A stretch of 64,000 bases of DNA from Sphingomonas sp. LR60 (GTDB taxonomy: Bacteria > Pseudomonadota > Alphaproteobacteria > Sphingomonadales > Sphingomonadaceae), in assembly GCF_036855935.1 (NCBI RefSeq), contig NZ_JASPFK010000001.1, forward strand, positions 312,501-376,500, read 5' to 3'. How positions within the stretch are numbered: position 1 is the first letter of the stretch; each line of letters begins with the position of its first letter. Positions 1-8,936 of this stretch are shown one piece after another. The position numbers and the translations under genes are program-made. The notes under the pieces were generated by a model that saw only the letters and a list, made by a program, of their open reading frames with translations, did no database searches and was not told where the DNA came from.

Positions 1-1
1 G

Positions 2-2533
2 CTCCACTTCACGCGCCTCGTGCTCACTGCGCCATCGCTGCGGCTCTCGGGCACCGGCTATCGCCGCCGCGACGGTACGTTCGTGTTCGAGGGATCGGGA
101 ACGCAGAGCAGCTATGGCCCGGTCCAGCTCAAGCTCGACGGCAGGATCGAGAAGCCGACGATCGACCTCGTCTTCGCGCGTCCCAATGCCGCGATGGGGC
201 TGAACAACGTCCGCGCGCACCTCGATCCGACGCCGCAGGGCTTCGCCTTCACCGCCGCGGGCGGATCGCGGCTCGGCCCGTTCGAGGGCGCGGGCGCGAT
301 CCTGCTGCCGCCGGGCGAGCAGGCGCAGATCGCGATCGCGCGGCTCGACGTCAGCGGCACGCGCGCCACGGGCACGCTCGATATCGTCGATGGCGGATTT
401 CGCGGGCGGATGAACGTCGCCGGGGGCGGCTTCACCGGCGCGCTCGATTTCGTGCCGGTCGGCGAGGTGCAACGGATCAGCGGAAGGATCGACGCACGCA
501 ACGCGCGGCTCGCCGGCGCGGCGACCGTCCGGCAGGCACGCGTCGATTTCAACGTGCTGCTCGAACCCGATGGCGCACGCGTCAACGCCACCACCAGCGG
601 CGCGGGCCTGCGGCGTGGCGCACTGTCGGTGTCGCGCTTCTCGGGACAGGCGGCGCTGACCGGCGACACCGGCGAGGTCCGCGCCTCGATCGCCGGCTCG
701 CGCGGGGTCGGCTTCCGCGTCGATACCGTCACGCAGATTACCGCCGACGGCTATGCGGTCCGCGCCTCGGGGACGATCGGCCAGCAGCCGATCCGGCTGG
801 AAACGCCCGCTGTCTTCCGCCGCGTCGGCGATCTCTGGACACTCGACCCGACCAAATTGACTTTTGCGGGCGGCGCCGCCGAAGTGTCGGGCCGGCTCGG
901 CAACGGCGAAACCGCGGTACGCGCCTCGCTCACGCGCCTGCCGCTCGGCGTGCTCGACATCGGCTATAGCGGCCTCGGGCTCGGCGGCACCGCGACGGGC
1001 ACGCTCGAACTCAACGCGCGCGACGGCGCGGCGCCGACCGGGCGCACCAACCTGACGATCCGTGGGCTCACCCGCTCGGGGCTGCTCAGCTCGTCCGCGC
1101 CGATCGACATCGGCGTTGCCGGGGTACTCGGTCCCGACAAGCTCGGCGTGCGGATGGTGATGGCGTCGGGCGGGCGCACTGTGGGCCGTGCGCAGGCGCT
1201 GCTCAAGCCGCTAGGCAGCGGCGATCTCGTCGAGCGGCTGACCAAGGCGGGGCTGTTCGCGCAGCTTCGCTATTCCGGCCCCGCCGACACGCTCTGGCGC
1301 CTCACCCGGATCGAGCTGTTCGACCTGTCCGGCCCGGTCGCCCTGTCGGCGGACGTCACCGGCACCGTCGCCAACCCGCAGATCCGCGGGCTGGTTCGCG
1401 CCAGCAACGCGCGCATCCAGAGCGCGACCACCGGCACCGTCGTCACCAACATCCAGACCGCCGGCCGCTTCGACGGATCGCGGCTGCGGATCGAGCGCTT
1501 CACCGGCGACGCCGGGCGTGGCGGGCGCGTGAGCGGCACCGGCAGCTTCGACTTCGCCGCGCCGAGCGGAGTCGCTTTCGACCTGCGCGTCGACGCCGAT
1601 CATGCGGTGCTGATCGATCGCGAGGATATCGGCGCGACCGCCACCGGGCCGCTTGCCTTCACCTCGGACGGGGTCGGCGGGGTCATCTCGGGTGACGTGC
1701 GCCTCGACAGCAGCCGCTACCGGCTCGGACAAGCGACGGTCGCCAGTGCGCTGCCGCAGATCAACGTCCGGGAAATCAACGTACCCGGCGGCGATCAGGT
1801 CGACGACGACGCCGCCGCGCCGTGGCGGCTCGACGTCCATGCCCGCGCACGCAACGGCCTGATGGTGTCGGGGCTCGGGCTGGCGAGCGAATGGACCACC
1901 GACGTCCAGATCGCCGGCACGCCGACCAACCCCGCGATCACCGGACGCGCCGATCTCGTCCGCGGCGATTATGAGTTCGCGGGGCGCGAGTTCGAACTGT
2001 CACGCGGGATCATCCGCTTTGCGGGCGAGGTGCCGGCGAACCCGGCGCTCGATATCGAGGCGGCGGCGAACACCACCGGGCTCAACGCCACGATCCGCGT
2101 CACCGGCGTCGCGCAGAAGCCCGAGATCAATTTCGCGAGCACCCCCGCGCTACCGCAGGACGAATTGCTGTCGCGGCTGTTGTTCGGCACCTCGATCACC
2201 AATCTGTCCGCGCCGGAGGCTTTGCAACTCGCCGCCGCGGTGGCGGCATTGCAGGGCGGCGGCAACGGGCTCAACCCGATCAATGCGGTACGGCGTGCAG
2301 CGGGCCTCGACCGGCTGCGCATCCTCCCCGCCGATCCGCAGACCGGGCAGGGCACGTCGATCGCCGCGGGCAAATATGTGACCCGGCGGCTCTATGCGGA
2401 GATCATCACCGACGGTGCCGGCTATTCGGCGACGCGCGTCGAGTTCCAGGTGACGCGCTGGCTGTCGCTGCTCTCCTCGATCTCGACGCTCGGGCGGCAG
2501 AGCGGAAACGTGCGGGTGTCGAAGGATTATTGA
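2..2533 (+). CDS. tamB: TamB-like translocation/assembly module, C-terminal part (5' truncated by window)
   Basis: The reading frame is open from the first complete codon of the window, so the true start lies upstream. About 840 residues are visible, built almost entirely of repetitive beta-strand-like sequence rich in Gly, Ala, Thr and Asp with few Lys or Cys, as expected for the elongated beta-taco of the TamB/AsmA superfamily. The last ~150 residues match the TamB C-terminal (DUF490) domain, with stretches such as LPQDELLSRLLFGTSI and SAPEALQLAAAVAAL, and an aromatic-rich end. TamB spans the periplasm from the inner membrane and works with a TamA Omp85 partner in outer-membrane assembly or lipid transport. 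tamA would be expected just upstream, outside the window. The family call is firm; the role is by homology. Confidence 0.9.
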   Translation, partial: LHFTRLVLTAPSLRLSGTGYRRRDGTFVFEGSGTQSSYGPVQLKLDGRIEKPTIDLVFARPNAAMGLNNVRAHLDPTPQGFAFTAAGGSRLGPFEGAGAILLPPGEQAQIAIARLDVSGTRATGTLDIVDGGFRGRMNVAGGGFTGALDFVPVGEVQRISGRIDARNARLAGAATVRQARVDFNVLLEPDGARVNATTSGAGLRRGALSVSRFSGQAALTGDTGEVRASIAGSRGVGFRVDTVTQITADGYAVRASGTIGQQPIRLETPAVFRRVGDLWTLDPTKLTFAGGAAEVSGRLGNGETAVRASLTRLPLGVLDIGYSGLGLGGTATGTLELNARDGAAPTGRTNLTIRGLTRSGLLSSSAPIDIGVAGVLGPDKLGVRMVMASGGRTVGRAQALLKPLGSGDLVERLTKAGLFAQLRYSGPADTLWRLTRIELFDLSGPVALSADVTGTVANPQIRGLVRASNARIQSATTGTVVTNIQTAGRFDGSRLRIERFTGDAGRGGRVSGTGSFDFAAPSGVAFDLRVDADHAVLIDREDIGATATGPLAFTSDGVGGVISGDVRLDSSRYRLGQATVASALPQINVREINVPGGDQVDDDAAAPWRLDVHARARNGLMVSGLGLASEWTTDVQIAGTPTNPAITGRADLVRGDYEFAGREFELSRGIIRFAGEVPANPALDIEAAANTTGLNATIRVTGVAQKPEINFASTPALPQDELLSRLLFGTSITNLSAPEALQLAAAVAALQGGGNGLNPINAVRRAAGLDRLRILPADPQTGQGTSIAAGKYVTRRLYAEIITDGAGYSATRVEFQVTRWLSLLSSISTLGRQSGNVRVSKDY

Positions 2534-2551
2534 GCGGACACCCGCAACCAT

Positions 2552-2603
2552 CGTGCTTCGAGACGCTCTCTCGACTGCGCTCGACGGCGCCTCAGCACGA
2601 ACG
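2552..2603. repeat. half-copy of dispersed palindromic repeat (family F)
   Basis: This stretch (TTCGAGACG, TCGACTGCGCTCGA, CCTCAGCACGAACG in order) closely resembles the right arm of the complete inverted repeat at 56266-56374. Only one arm is present here, between tamB and the permease gene. It is probably a decayed copy of a REP-like element. Confidence 0.6.
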
Positions 2604-2700
2604 AACCGGCTGGGATCGAGGCGTTCACCTTCGCCAATTCACCCTATCCTGCGGCAGCAAGCCGGAACCGCGCGACAAGCCCACGGTTGAGCGGCAGACG

Positions 2701-4476
2701 ATGACCACCCCGCAACTTCTCTCGATCGCCACCCTGATCGGGATGATGGCCCTCTTCATCTGGGGTCGCTTCCGCTACGACCTCGTGGCGATCATCGCGC
2801 TGCTCGCCAGCCTCGCGCTCGGCATCGTCGCGCCTGCCGACGCCTTCAAGGGCTTCTCCGACGACATCGTCATCATTGTCGCCTCCGCGCTGGTTCTGTC
2901 GGCAGCGGTGCAGCGCTCCGGGGTGATCGAGCGCGTGCTGCGCAAGGTCGCGCGGCGTGTCCGCCGCGTGCGCGGGCAATTGCTGGTGCTGACCGGCTCG
3001 GTCGGCGTCGCCAGCGCCCTGGTCAAGAACATCGGTGCGCTGGCGATGCTGATGCCGGCCGCGATCCAGATGGCGAAGAAGAACAACGCCTCGCCTTCGG
3101 TGTTCCTGATGCCCATGTCGTTCGCGTCGCTGCTCGGCGGGTTGATGACCCTGGTCGGCACCTCGCCGAACATCATCGTCAGCCGTTCGCGCGAACAGAT
3201 GCTGGGCGAGCCGTTCGGGATGTTCGACTATACGCCGGTCGGCCTCGGCCTGCTGGTCGTCGGACTGCTGTACCTCAGCATCGCCTATCGCCTGATCCCC
3301 GCCGACCGCCGCGCCGCGCCGAGCATGGCCGAAGCGCTCGACATTACCGGCTATGTCACCGAAATCGTCATTCCGGACGGCTCGCCTGCGGTCGGCGAAA
3401 CCGTCGCGGCGTTCCTCGATCGCCACGAACATGAGGTGACGATCACCCGCATGGTGCGCGCGGGGATGCGGAGCCATCCGCTCGCCGATACCGAGTTGCG
3501 CGCGGACGACACCCTGATCCTCGGCGGCGACCCCGACGCGCTGGAACGCGCGATCGCGGGCGATCGACTGACGCTGGAGAGCGAAGAACGCGAGAAGCGT
3601 ACCGATCGCGGCGAGAGCGAGATCGGCGTCATCGAGGCGGTGATCAACGTCGGGTCGCCGCTGGAAGGACAGACCGCCGGGCGGCTCGACCTTCAGGCGC
3701 GCTACGGCGTCAACCTGATCGCGATCTCGCGCCGTGACGAGCGCCTGTCGCGCCGGCTCGGCAATATCGCGCTGCGCACCGGCGACGTCGTGGTGTTGCA
3801 GGGCACGCTCGACACCTTGCCCGAGAAATTGCGCGAACTCGGCTGCCTGCCGCTCGCCGAGCGCGAGCTGCGGCTCGGCACCAGCCGGCGCGGCTGGTTG
3901 CCGGTCGCGGTGCTCGGCGCGGCGATGTTCGCGACCGCAATGGGCTGGGTCCCGGTCGGCGTCGCCTTCTTCGCCGCGGCGGGGATCGTCGTCGTGACCG
4001 GGCTGCTGCCGGTGCGCGAGGCGTACAATCATATCGAGTGGCCGATCCTCGTGATGCTCGGCGCGCTGATCCCGGTGTCCGACTCGCTGCGTACCACCGG
4101 CGCGTCGGACGTCATTGCGACATGGCTGGCGCAGACCGCGACCGTGCTACCGGCATGGGGAGCGGTGGCGCTGGTCCTCGCCGCGGCGATGGCGGTGACG
4201 CCGTTCCTCAACAATGCCGCGACCGTGCTGGTCATAGCGCCGATCGCCGCGCAATTCGCGGGCGACCTCGGCTATCGCCCCGAAGCGTTCCTGATGGCGA
4301 CGGCGGTGGGTGCCGGCAGCGATTTCCTCACCCCGATCGGGCATCAGTGCAACACGCTGGTATTGGGGCCGGGCGGGTATCGTTTCGGCGATTACGCGCG
4401 GCTCGGCGCGCCCTTGTCGGCGCTCGTGCTGCTGGTCGGCACGCCGCTGATCCTGTTCTTCTGGCCGCTCCATTGA
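2701..4476 (+). CDS. SLC13/DASS-family permease with two TrkA-C domains
   Basis: A 591-residue membrane protein. The N-terminal half has hydrophobic segments from about residue 4, including the conserved stretch KNIGALAMLMPAAI and the motif GTSPNIIVS typical of SLC13/ArsB-type permeases. Two soluble RCK_C/TrkA-C regulatory domains follow (about residues 210-290 and 300-385), then a second membrane half with FLNNAATVLVIAPIAAQ and GSDFLTPIGHQCNTLV. Such proteins carry anions (dicarboxylate, sulfate or related) with sodium or protons; the substrate cannot be read from sequence. I chose the ATG at 2701 because upstream codons in frame run through a repeat and lack membrane character. No linked substrate gene is evident. 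Confidence 0.85.
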   Translation: MTTPQLLSIATLIGMMALFIWGRFRYDLVAIIALLASLALGIVAPADAFKGFSDDIVIIVASALVLSAAVQRSGVIERVLRKVARRVRRVRGQLLVLTGSVGVASALVKNIGALAMLMPAAIQMAKKNNASPSVFLMPMSFASLLGGLMTLVGTSPNIIVSRSREQMLGEPFGMFDYTPVGLGLLVVGLLYLSIAYRLIPADRRAAPSMAEALDITGYVTEIVIPDGSPAVGETVAAFLDRHEHEVTITRMVRAGMRSHPLADTELRADDTLILGGDPDALERAIAGDRLTLESEEREKRTDRGESEIGVIEAVINVGSPLEGQTAGRLDLQARYGVNLIAISRRDERLSRRLGNIALRTGDVVVLQGTLDTLPEKLRELGCLPLAERELRLGTSRRGWLPVAVLGAAMFATAMGWVPVGVAFFAAAGIVVVTGLLPVREAYNHIEWPILVMLGALIPVSDSLRTTGASDVIATWLAQTATVLPAWGAVALVLAAAMAVTPFLNNAATVLVIAPIAAQFAGDLGYRPEAFLMATAVGAGSDFLTPIGHQCNTLVLGPGGYRFGDYARLGAPLSALVLLVGTPLILFFWPLH

Positions 4477-4508
4477 TCGGCATCACATAGAAATATTGGT
4501 TTCTTTCC

Positions 4509-4539
4509 GGGACGTTCGCCCCGAGCAGCGCGTTTGACA
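4509..4539 (+). promoter_or_regulatory. possible promoter for the DUF4142 gene
   Basis: Two overlapping signals precede the gene at 4575. GGGAC at 4509-4513, 17 bases before CGTT at 4531-4534, is one mismatch from the general-stress EcfG consensus (GGAAC-N16/17-CGTT). TTGACA at 4534-4539 matches a sigma-70 -35 box but has no good -10 partner. DUF4142 proteins are often stress-induced in alphaproteobacteria, so the first reading is attractive but unproven. Confidence 0.25.
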
Positions 4540-4574
4540 GGGCACAAATCCGAACGATGTGACGGAGAGAGAAG

Positions 4575-5057
4575 ATGAAGCGTTTCCTGCCGGCCGCTGC
4601 CCTCGCCATCCTGCTCGCCACGCCTGCCGTCGCGCAGCAGATGACCCCCGACGCCTATGTCGCCGCCGCCGGTGCCGGCGACCTCTACGAGAAGACGTCG
4701 AGCCAGATCGTCCTGCAATCGACCAAGGACCCCAAGGTCCGCTCGTTCGCGCAAGGCATGATCCGCGACCACAATAAGAGCACCGCGATGGTCAAGAGCG
4801 CCGCCACCAAGGCCGGGCTGAAGCCCAAGCCGCCAATGATGACGCCCGAGCAGAACCAGATGGTGGCGCAGCTCCGCGGCGAAAGCGGCACCACGCGCGA
4901 CCGGACGTACATGACCCAGCAGCAGACCGCGCACCAGCAGGCGCTCGCCCTGCATCAAGGCTATGCCGCCGATGGCACCGCCGCGCCGTTGAAGACCGCT
5001 GCGGGCGAAATCGCGCCGGTCGTGCAGCACCACATCGACATGCTCGGCGGGATGTAA
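4575..5057 (+). CDS. DUF4142 domain-containing exported protein
   Basis: A 160-residue protein with a clear N-terminal signal peptide (MKRFLPAAALAILLATPAVAQ, cleavage after AVA). The remainder is the DUF4142 fold, a predicted ferritin-like helical bundle: AGDLYEKTSSQIVLQST, FAQGMIRDHNKS, a Met/Gln-rich middle and a terminal VVQHHIDML. The conserved His residues in IRDHNK and VQHHIDM are typical of the family. Its function is not established; members are periplasmic and often stress-associated. GGAGAGA lies 5-11 bases before the ATG, and the gene is monocistronic, ending in a strong hairpin shared with the convergent phosphatase gene. Confidence 0.85.
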   Translation: MKRFLPAAALAILLATPAVAQQMTPDAYVAAAGAGDLYEKTSSQIVLQSTKDPKVRSFAQGMIRDHNKSTAMVKSAATKAGLKPKPPMMTPEQNQMVAQLRGESGTTRDRTYMTQQQTAHQQALALHQGYAADGTAAPLKTAAGEIAPVVQHHIDMLGGM

Positions 5058-5091
5058 GGTCTCGCGCTGAACCTGATCGCTTACCGTCCGT

Positions 5092-5114
5092 CGCCCCGGG
5101 TCAAGCCCGGGGCG
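5092..5114. terminator. bidirectional hairpin between convergent genes
   Basis: CGCCCCGGG and CCCGGGGCG form a perfect 9-bp stem with a 5-base loop (TCAAG), placed between the stop codons of the DUF4142 gene (+) and the phosphatase gene (-). There is no clear U-tract, so it may act as a bidirectional stem or be a repeat-derived element used as one. Confidence 0.55.
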
Positions 5115-5121
5115 CCGACAC

Positions 5122-6774
5122 TCACTTCGGGCAGCTGTCCCCCGCGCCAGCGTCCAGGTCGAGACACCGCCCGTCGAGCCCCGACACCGGCAGCCCGATC
5201 GTCGCCGCCAGCGTCGGTGCGATATCGACCGTCTCGACCGACAGCGGTTGCTCGAACGCGACCATTCCCTTGCGCCAGAACAGGATCGGCACGCGGCGGT
5301 CATAGTCCCACGGGCTACCGTGCGTCTCGACATAGAACGGCCCCGGCGTGACGATCGTCGTCACACGCGGCTTGAGCAGCACCATCAGGTCGCCCGACCG
5401 CTCGGCATCATAGGAGGCGCGCGCACGCTCGATCAGCGTCCACGTCTCCGGCGGAGTCTTGGCGAACGGCGTCGCCGCGATCTCGTCGCGCGTGAAGGCG
5501 GCGGCGACCTGCGGCATCGCCAGGTAACGACGCTTCGCTTCCGCCAGCACCTGCTTGCGCCGTGCGGCGGGCACGCTGTCGGCGATATAGACGTCGCTCT
5601 CCGGCCCGATCAGCACCGGCCCGGCGATGCCGAGGTCCCGCCCGATCGCCGCACCGACCAGCTTGGCGGCGTTGCTGGCGGAGGCATGTTCCTCCAGCGG
5701 CATCGCGCGCTGTTGCTGGCGCTCGGTCATGTCGTGCGCGCCGTGGTCGGCAGTCAGCATTACCTCATAGTCCAGCCCCCATTCGTCGAGCTGCGCGAGG
5801 AAGGCGCCGATCGTCTGGTCGAGCTGCGCCATCTGGATGCACATCTCCGATCCCTGCGTGCCGAGCGCATGGCCGACATAGTCGGTCGCCGACGCGCCGA
5901 CCGCGATCAGGTCGGTGCCCGCGCCCTGTCCGAGCTTCATGTCCTGGATCAGCCCGGCCGCCAGCGCGAACACCGCGCCGTCGAGTGCGGGAGAGGCGCG
6001 GAACGACTTGGTATCGCCGCCCGCGCGCTGGAACTGACCGGTGCCGATCGTCTGCGCGCCGACCGTGATCGGTTGCGCCAGCCCCTTGCAATAACCCGGC
6101 AGCGGCAGCGGTGCCTGCGCACCCGCCAGCAGCTTGCCGACCGCATCATTGGCGCGCGTCACCACCGCCGGCACCGGCGCGGTGCTGCGCGAGGGGAGGG
6201 TGACGAAATGGTCGGTGGCCCAGAACCACATCTGGTCGGTGTTGTGCCCGCCCATCATGATCGCCGCGCGATCCTTGCCCGCCACCGACACGACCCGGGT
6301 ACGCGGATCGGCACGCTTCATCATGTCGCCCAGCGTATCGACGCGCAGGTGCAGGTCGGACGGCTGGTATTTGTCGTGGTCCGATCCCGGTGCGCGCTCG
6401 TCCTCCGCGCAATAGACGGTCTTGTCGGGCCGCCCGGCGCGCTGGTCGATCCAGTTGTTGGCGATGATCCCGGTATGCGCGGGGCGCATCCCCGTCAGGA
6501 TCGTCGCGTGACCGGGGCAGGTCTCCGTCGCGGCATGGCTCTGGTAGCCCGAGGGGAAGACCACCCCCTGTTGCAATCGCGCGAGGCCATCGGTGTAGCG
6601 GTTGCGATATTGCGCGAACAGGTCGGCGGAGAATTGGTCGACCGAGATCGCGACGATCAGCTTCGGCTTGCCCTGCGGCGCCGTTGCGGCGGCGGTCGGC
6701 GTGGCCGTCTGAGCGGCGACCGGCAGGGCTATCGCGGCGGTGGTCAACAAAGCGGCGGCAAACAGCGATTTCAT
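5122..6774 (-). CDS. pafA: PafA-like alkaline phosphatase (type I phosphodiesterase/NPP superfamily)
   Basis: A 550-residue secreted phosphomonoesterase. A signal peptide (MKSLFAAALLTTAAIALPVAAQ) is followed by the alkaline phosphatase superfamily core: first metal-ligand Asp in VAISVDQF (about D46), the nucleophile motif ATETCPGHAT with Thr at about 85 (Thr rather than the Ser of PhoA), LTADHGAHDM for the second metal pair, and ETHGSPWDYDRRVPILFW near the C terminus. This pattern is that of PafA of Elizabethkingia and the Sphingomonas enzyme SPAP. It should release phosphate from monoesters in the periplasm. I start at ATG 6774, where the signal peptide begins, rather than 6 codons upstream. 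It is divergent from the DsbD-like gene across 50 bases. Confidence 0.88.
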   Translation of the reverse strand: MKSLFAAALLTTAAIALPVAAQTATPTAAATAPQGKPKLIVAISVDQFSADLFAQYRNRYTDGLARLQQGVVFPSGYQSHAATETCPGHATILTGMRPAHTGIIANNWIDQRAGRPDKTVYCAEDERAPGSDHDKYQPSDLHLRVDTLGDMMKRADPRTRVVSVAGKDRAAIMMGGHNTDQMWFWATDHFVTLPSRSTAPVPAVVTRANDAVGKLLAGAQAPLPLPGYCKGLAQPITVGAQTIGTGQFQRAGGDTKSFRASPALDGAVFALAAGLIQDMKLGQGAGTDLIAVGASATDYVGHALGTQGSEMCIQMAQLDQTIGAFLAQLDEWGLDYEVMLTADHGAHDMTERQQQRAMPLEEHASASNAAKLVGAAIGRDLGIAGPVLIGPESDVYIADSVPAARRKQVLAEAKRRYLAMPQVAAAFTRDEIAATPFAKTPPETWTLIERARASYDAERSGDLMVLLKPRVTTIVTPGPFYVETHGSPWDYDRRVPILFWRKGMVAFEQPLSVETVDIAPTLAATIGLPVSGLDGRCLDLDAGAGDSCPK

Positions 6775-6824
6775 CGGGCAACCTTGATGCAACGGGGGAG
6801 CGAAGCCGCTATGATCCCGCTCCG

Positions 6825-8846
6825 ATGATCAGGCAAGCAATGCGCGCGGCGCTTTTCACTCTGATGACAGCCGTCTCGCTGCTGCTCGCCTCCACGGCCG
6901 GCGCGCAGGCGCGGCATGTCGCGATGACGCTGATCGCCGAGAGCGACCGTCCTACGCCCGGCAGCACCGTCGCGCTCGCGATCCATGCCGTTCCCGACGC
7001 GGGCTGGCACGGATATTGGCGCAATCCCGGCGATGCGGGGGTGGCGACACGTGCGACCTGGACGCTGCCGGCCGGCGTTGCCGCGGGGGCGCTCGATTAT
7101 CCGCCGCCAGGGCGGCTGGTGATCGCCGGGCTAATGAACCACGTCTACGAACGACCGTGGACGATGCTGACGACACTGAAGGTGCCCGTCGGCCTGGCAG
7201 CCGGCACCGCGCTGCCCGTGCGCGTCAAGCTTGACTATCTCGTCTGCACCGAGACGATCTGCGTGCCCGAGACGCAGGAGCTTAGCACGCAACTGACGGT
7301 CGGCGACGGCGCGATCACGCCTGCGCGTCGCGCGCAATTCGACACATGGCGGCGCGCGCTGCCGCGCCCGCTGGGCAGCACCGCGACCTGGCAGATCGAC
7401 GCCGGGCGCTTCCGGCTGTCCGTGCCGTACCCCGCCGATGCGCCGCTGGGAAAGGCATGGTTCTACCCCGCGCGCAGTGGCGCGACCGACTATCCCGCGC
7501 AGCAGATCGTCACCCGCGACGGTGAGCGGCTGGTGATCGAGACCAAGGCCGCCGCCACCCCGGAGCGTGGCGCGCTGGAGGGCGTGCTGACGCTCGGCGA
7601 TGACGCTGCGCTGGCGCTGGTCGCGCAGCCCGGCACCGTCGCGCCTGCAAAGGCGGCGGCGTCGCTCGACTGGAGCGTCGCGCTGGCGGCGTTCGGCGGC
7701 GCGGTGCTCGGCGGTTTGCTGCTCAACGTCATGCCGTGCGTCTTCCCGATCCTCAGCCTCAAGGCGCTCGGCCTCGCACGCTCGGGCGAAAGCGAGCGCC
7801 ACGCGCGGATCGAGGCGCTCGCCTATACCGCGGGCGTCGTGCTGGTGTGCCTCGCGCTCGGCGCGATCTTGCTGGTGCTGCGCGCGGGCGGGGCGAGCGC
7901 GGGGTGGGCGTTCCAGTTGCAGGATCCGCGCGTCGTCGGCGTGCTGTTGCTCCTGGTTGTCGCGATCGCGCTCAACCTCGCCGGGCTGTTCGAGCTGCCG
8001 ACTCCGCAATTCGCCGGGCGCAGCGGTGCGAGTGGCGCCTTCATGACCGGGGCGCTCGCCGCCTTCGTCGCGACGCCGTGCACCGGCCCGTTCATGGGCG
8101 CGGCGCTCGGCGCAGCGTTGGTACTGCCTGCGATCGCCGCGCTGTTGGTGTTCGCGGGGCTGGGCCTCGGCATCGCGCTGCCGTTTCTGCTGATCGGCTT
8201 CGTTCCCGCGCTGCGACGGCGGCTGCCGAAGCCGGGGATGTGGATGGTGCGGCTGCGCCATATCCTGTCGGTGCCGATGTTCGCGACCGCGCTCGCGCTC
8301 GCCTGGGTGCTCGGGCGACAGGCGGGGGTCGACGGGATGACGCTCGCGCTCGCCGCTGCATTGCTCGCCGGGCTCGGCCTATGGTGGAGCGGGCGGCGGC
8401 AGGTGCAGGGCGACCGGCTGGTCTGGGCACCTGCGCTGGTCGCGCTGTTGCTGGCTGGCGGCGCGCTGGCCACCGTCCGCGCGATGCCGGCGGGCGCGAC
8501 GGTCGCCGGAGTCGCAGGTGCCGAGCCCTTCACCGAGGCGCGACTTGCGGCCTTGCGCGCCGAGGGCCGGCCGGTCTTCGCCTATTTCACCGCCGACTGG
8601 TGTTTGACATGCAAGGTCAACGAAAAGGCCGCCATCGAGACGCAAGGGGTGGCGGACGCCTTCAGGCGCAACAAGGTCGCGGTGCTGGTCGGCGACTGGA
8701 CCGACGGAGACCCGACCCTCGGTCGCTTCATCGCGCAGCACAATCGCGCGGGCGTGCCGCTCTACCTCTTCTACCCGCCCAAGGCCGACGAGCCGCGCGT
8801 CCTTCCGCAGGTGCTGACACCGGCGACGCTCACTTCGTTGCGTTGA
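6825..8846 (+). CDS. DsbD/ScsB-family thiol:disulfide interchange protein
   Basis: A 673-residue inner-membrane electron carrier that moves reducing power from cytosolic thioredoxin to periplasmic thiol proteins. In order: signal peptide ending ASTAGA; periplasmic N-terminal domain with the redox pair in LVCTETICVPET; a multi-span CcdA-like transmembrane domain carrying the two membrane cysteines in LLNVMPCVFP and VATPCTGPFMG; and a C-terminal thioredoxin domain with CxxC in FTADWCLTCKVNEK. The large N-terminal domain (GWHGYWRNPGDAG) points to the ScsB-type subgroup rather than classical DsbD. ATG 6825 is chosen because it begins the signal peptide. Confidence 0.88.
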   Translation: MIRQAMRAALFTLMTAVSLLLASTAGAQARHVAMTLIAESDRPTPGSTVALAIHAVPDAGWHGYWRNPGDAGVATRATWTLPAGVAAGALDYPPPGRLVIAGLMNHVYERPWTMLTTLKVPVGLAAGTALPVRVKLDYLVCTETICVPETQELSTQLTVGDGAITPARRAQFDTWRRALPRPLGSTATWQIDAGRFRLSVPYPADAPLGKAWFYPARSGATDYPAQQIVTRDGERLVIETKAAATPERGALEGVLTLGDDAALALVAQPGTVAPAKAAASLDWSVALAAFGGAVLGGLLLNVMPCVFPILSLKALGLARSGESERHARIEALAYTAGVVLVCLALGAILLVLRAGGASAGWAFQLQDPRVVGVLLLLVVAIALNLAGLFELPTPQFAGRSGASGAFMTGALAAFVATPCTGPFMGAALGAALVLPAIAALLVFAGLGLGIALPFLLIGFVPALRRRLPKPGMWMVRLRHILSVPMFATALALAWVLGRQAGVDGMTLALAAALLAGLGLWWSGRRQVQGDRLVWAPALVALLLAGGALATVRAMPAGATVAGVAGAEPFTEARLAALRAEGRPVFAYFTADWCLTCKVNEKAAIETQGVADAFRRNKVAVLVGDWTDGDPTLGRFIAQHNRAGVPLYLFYPPKADEPRVLPQVLTPATLTSLR

Positions 8847-8936
8847 GGGACTGCTGCACTGCAATGAAGTGTTGCACGGGCGGTTGATCTCGCTCAGCAT
8901 GCGACGAATCCGGTTATCGGGCGTTGCAGGGGACAA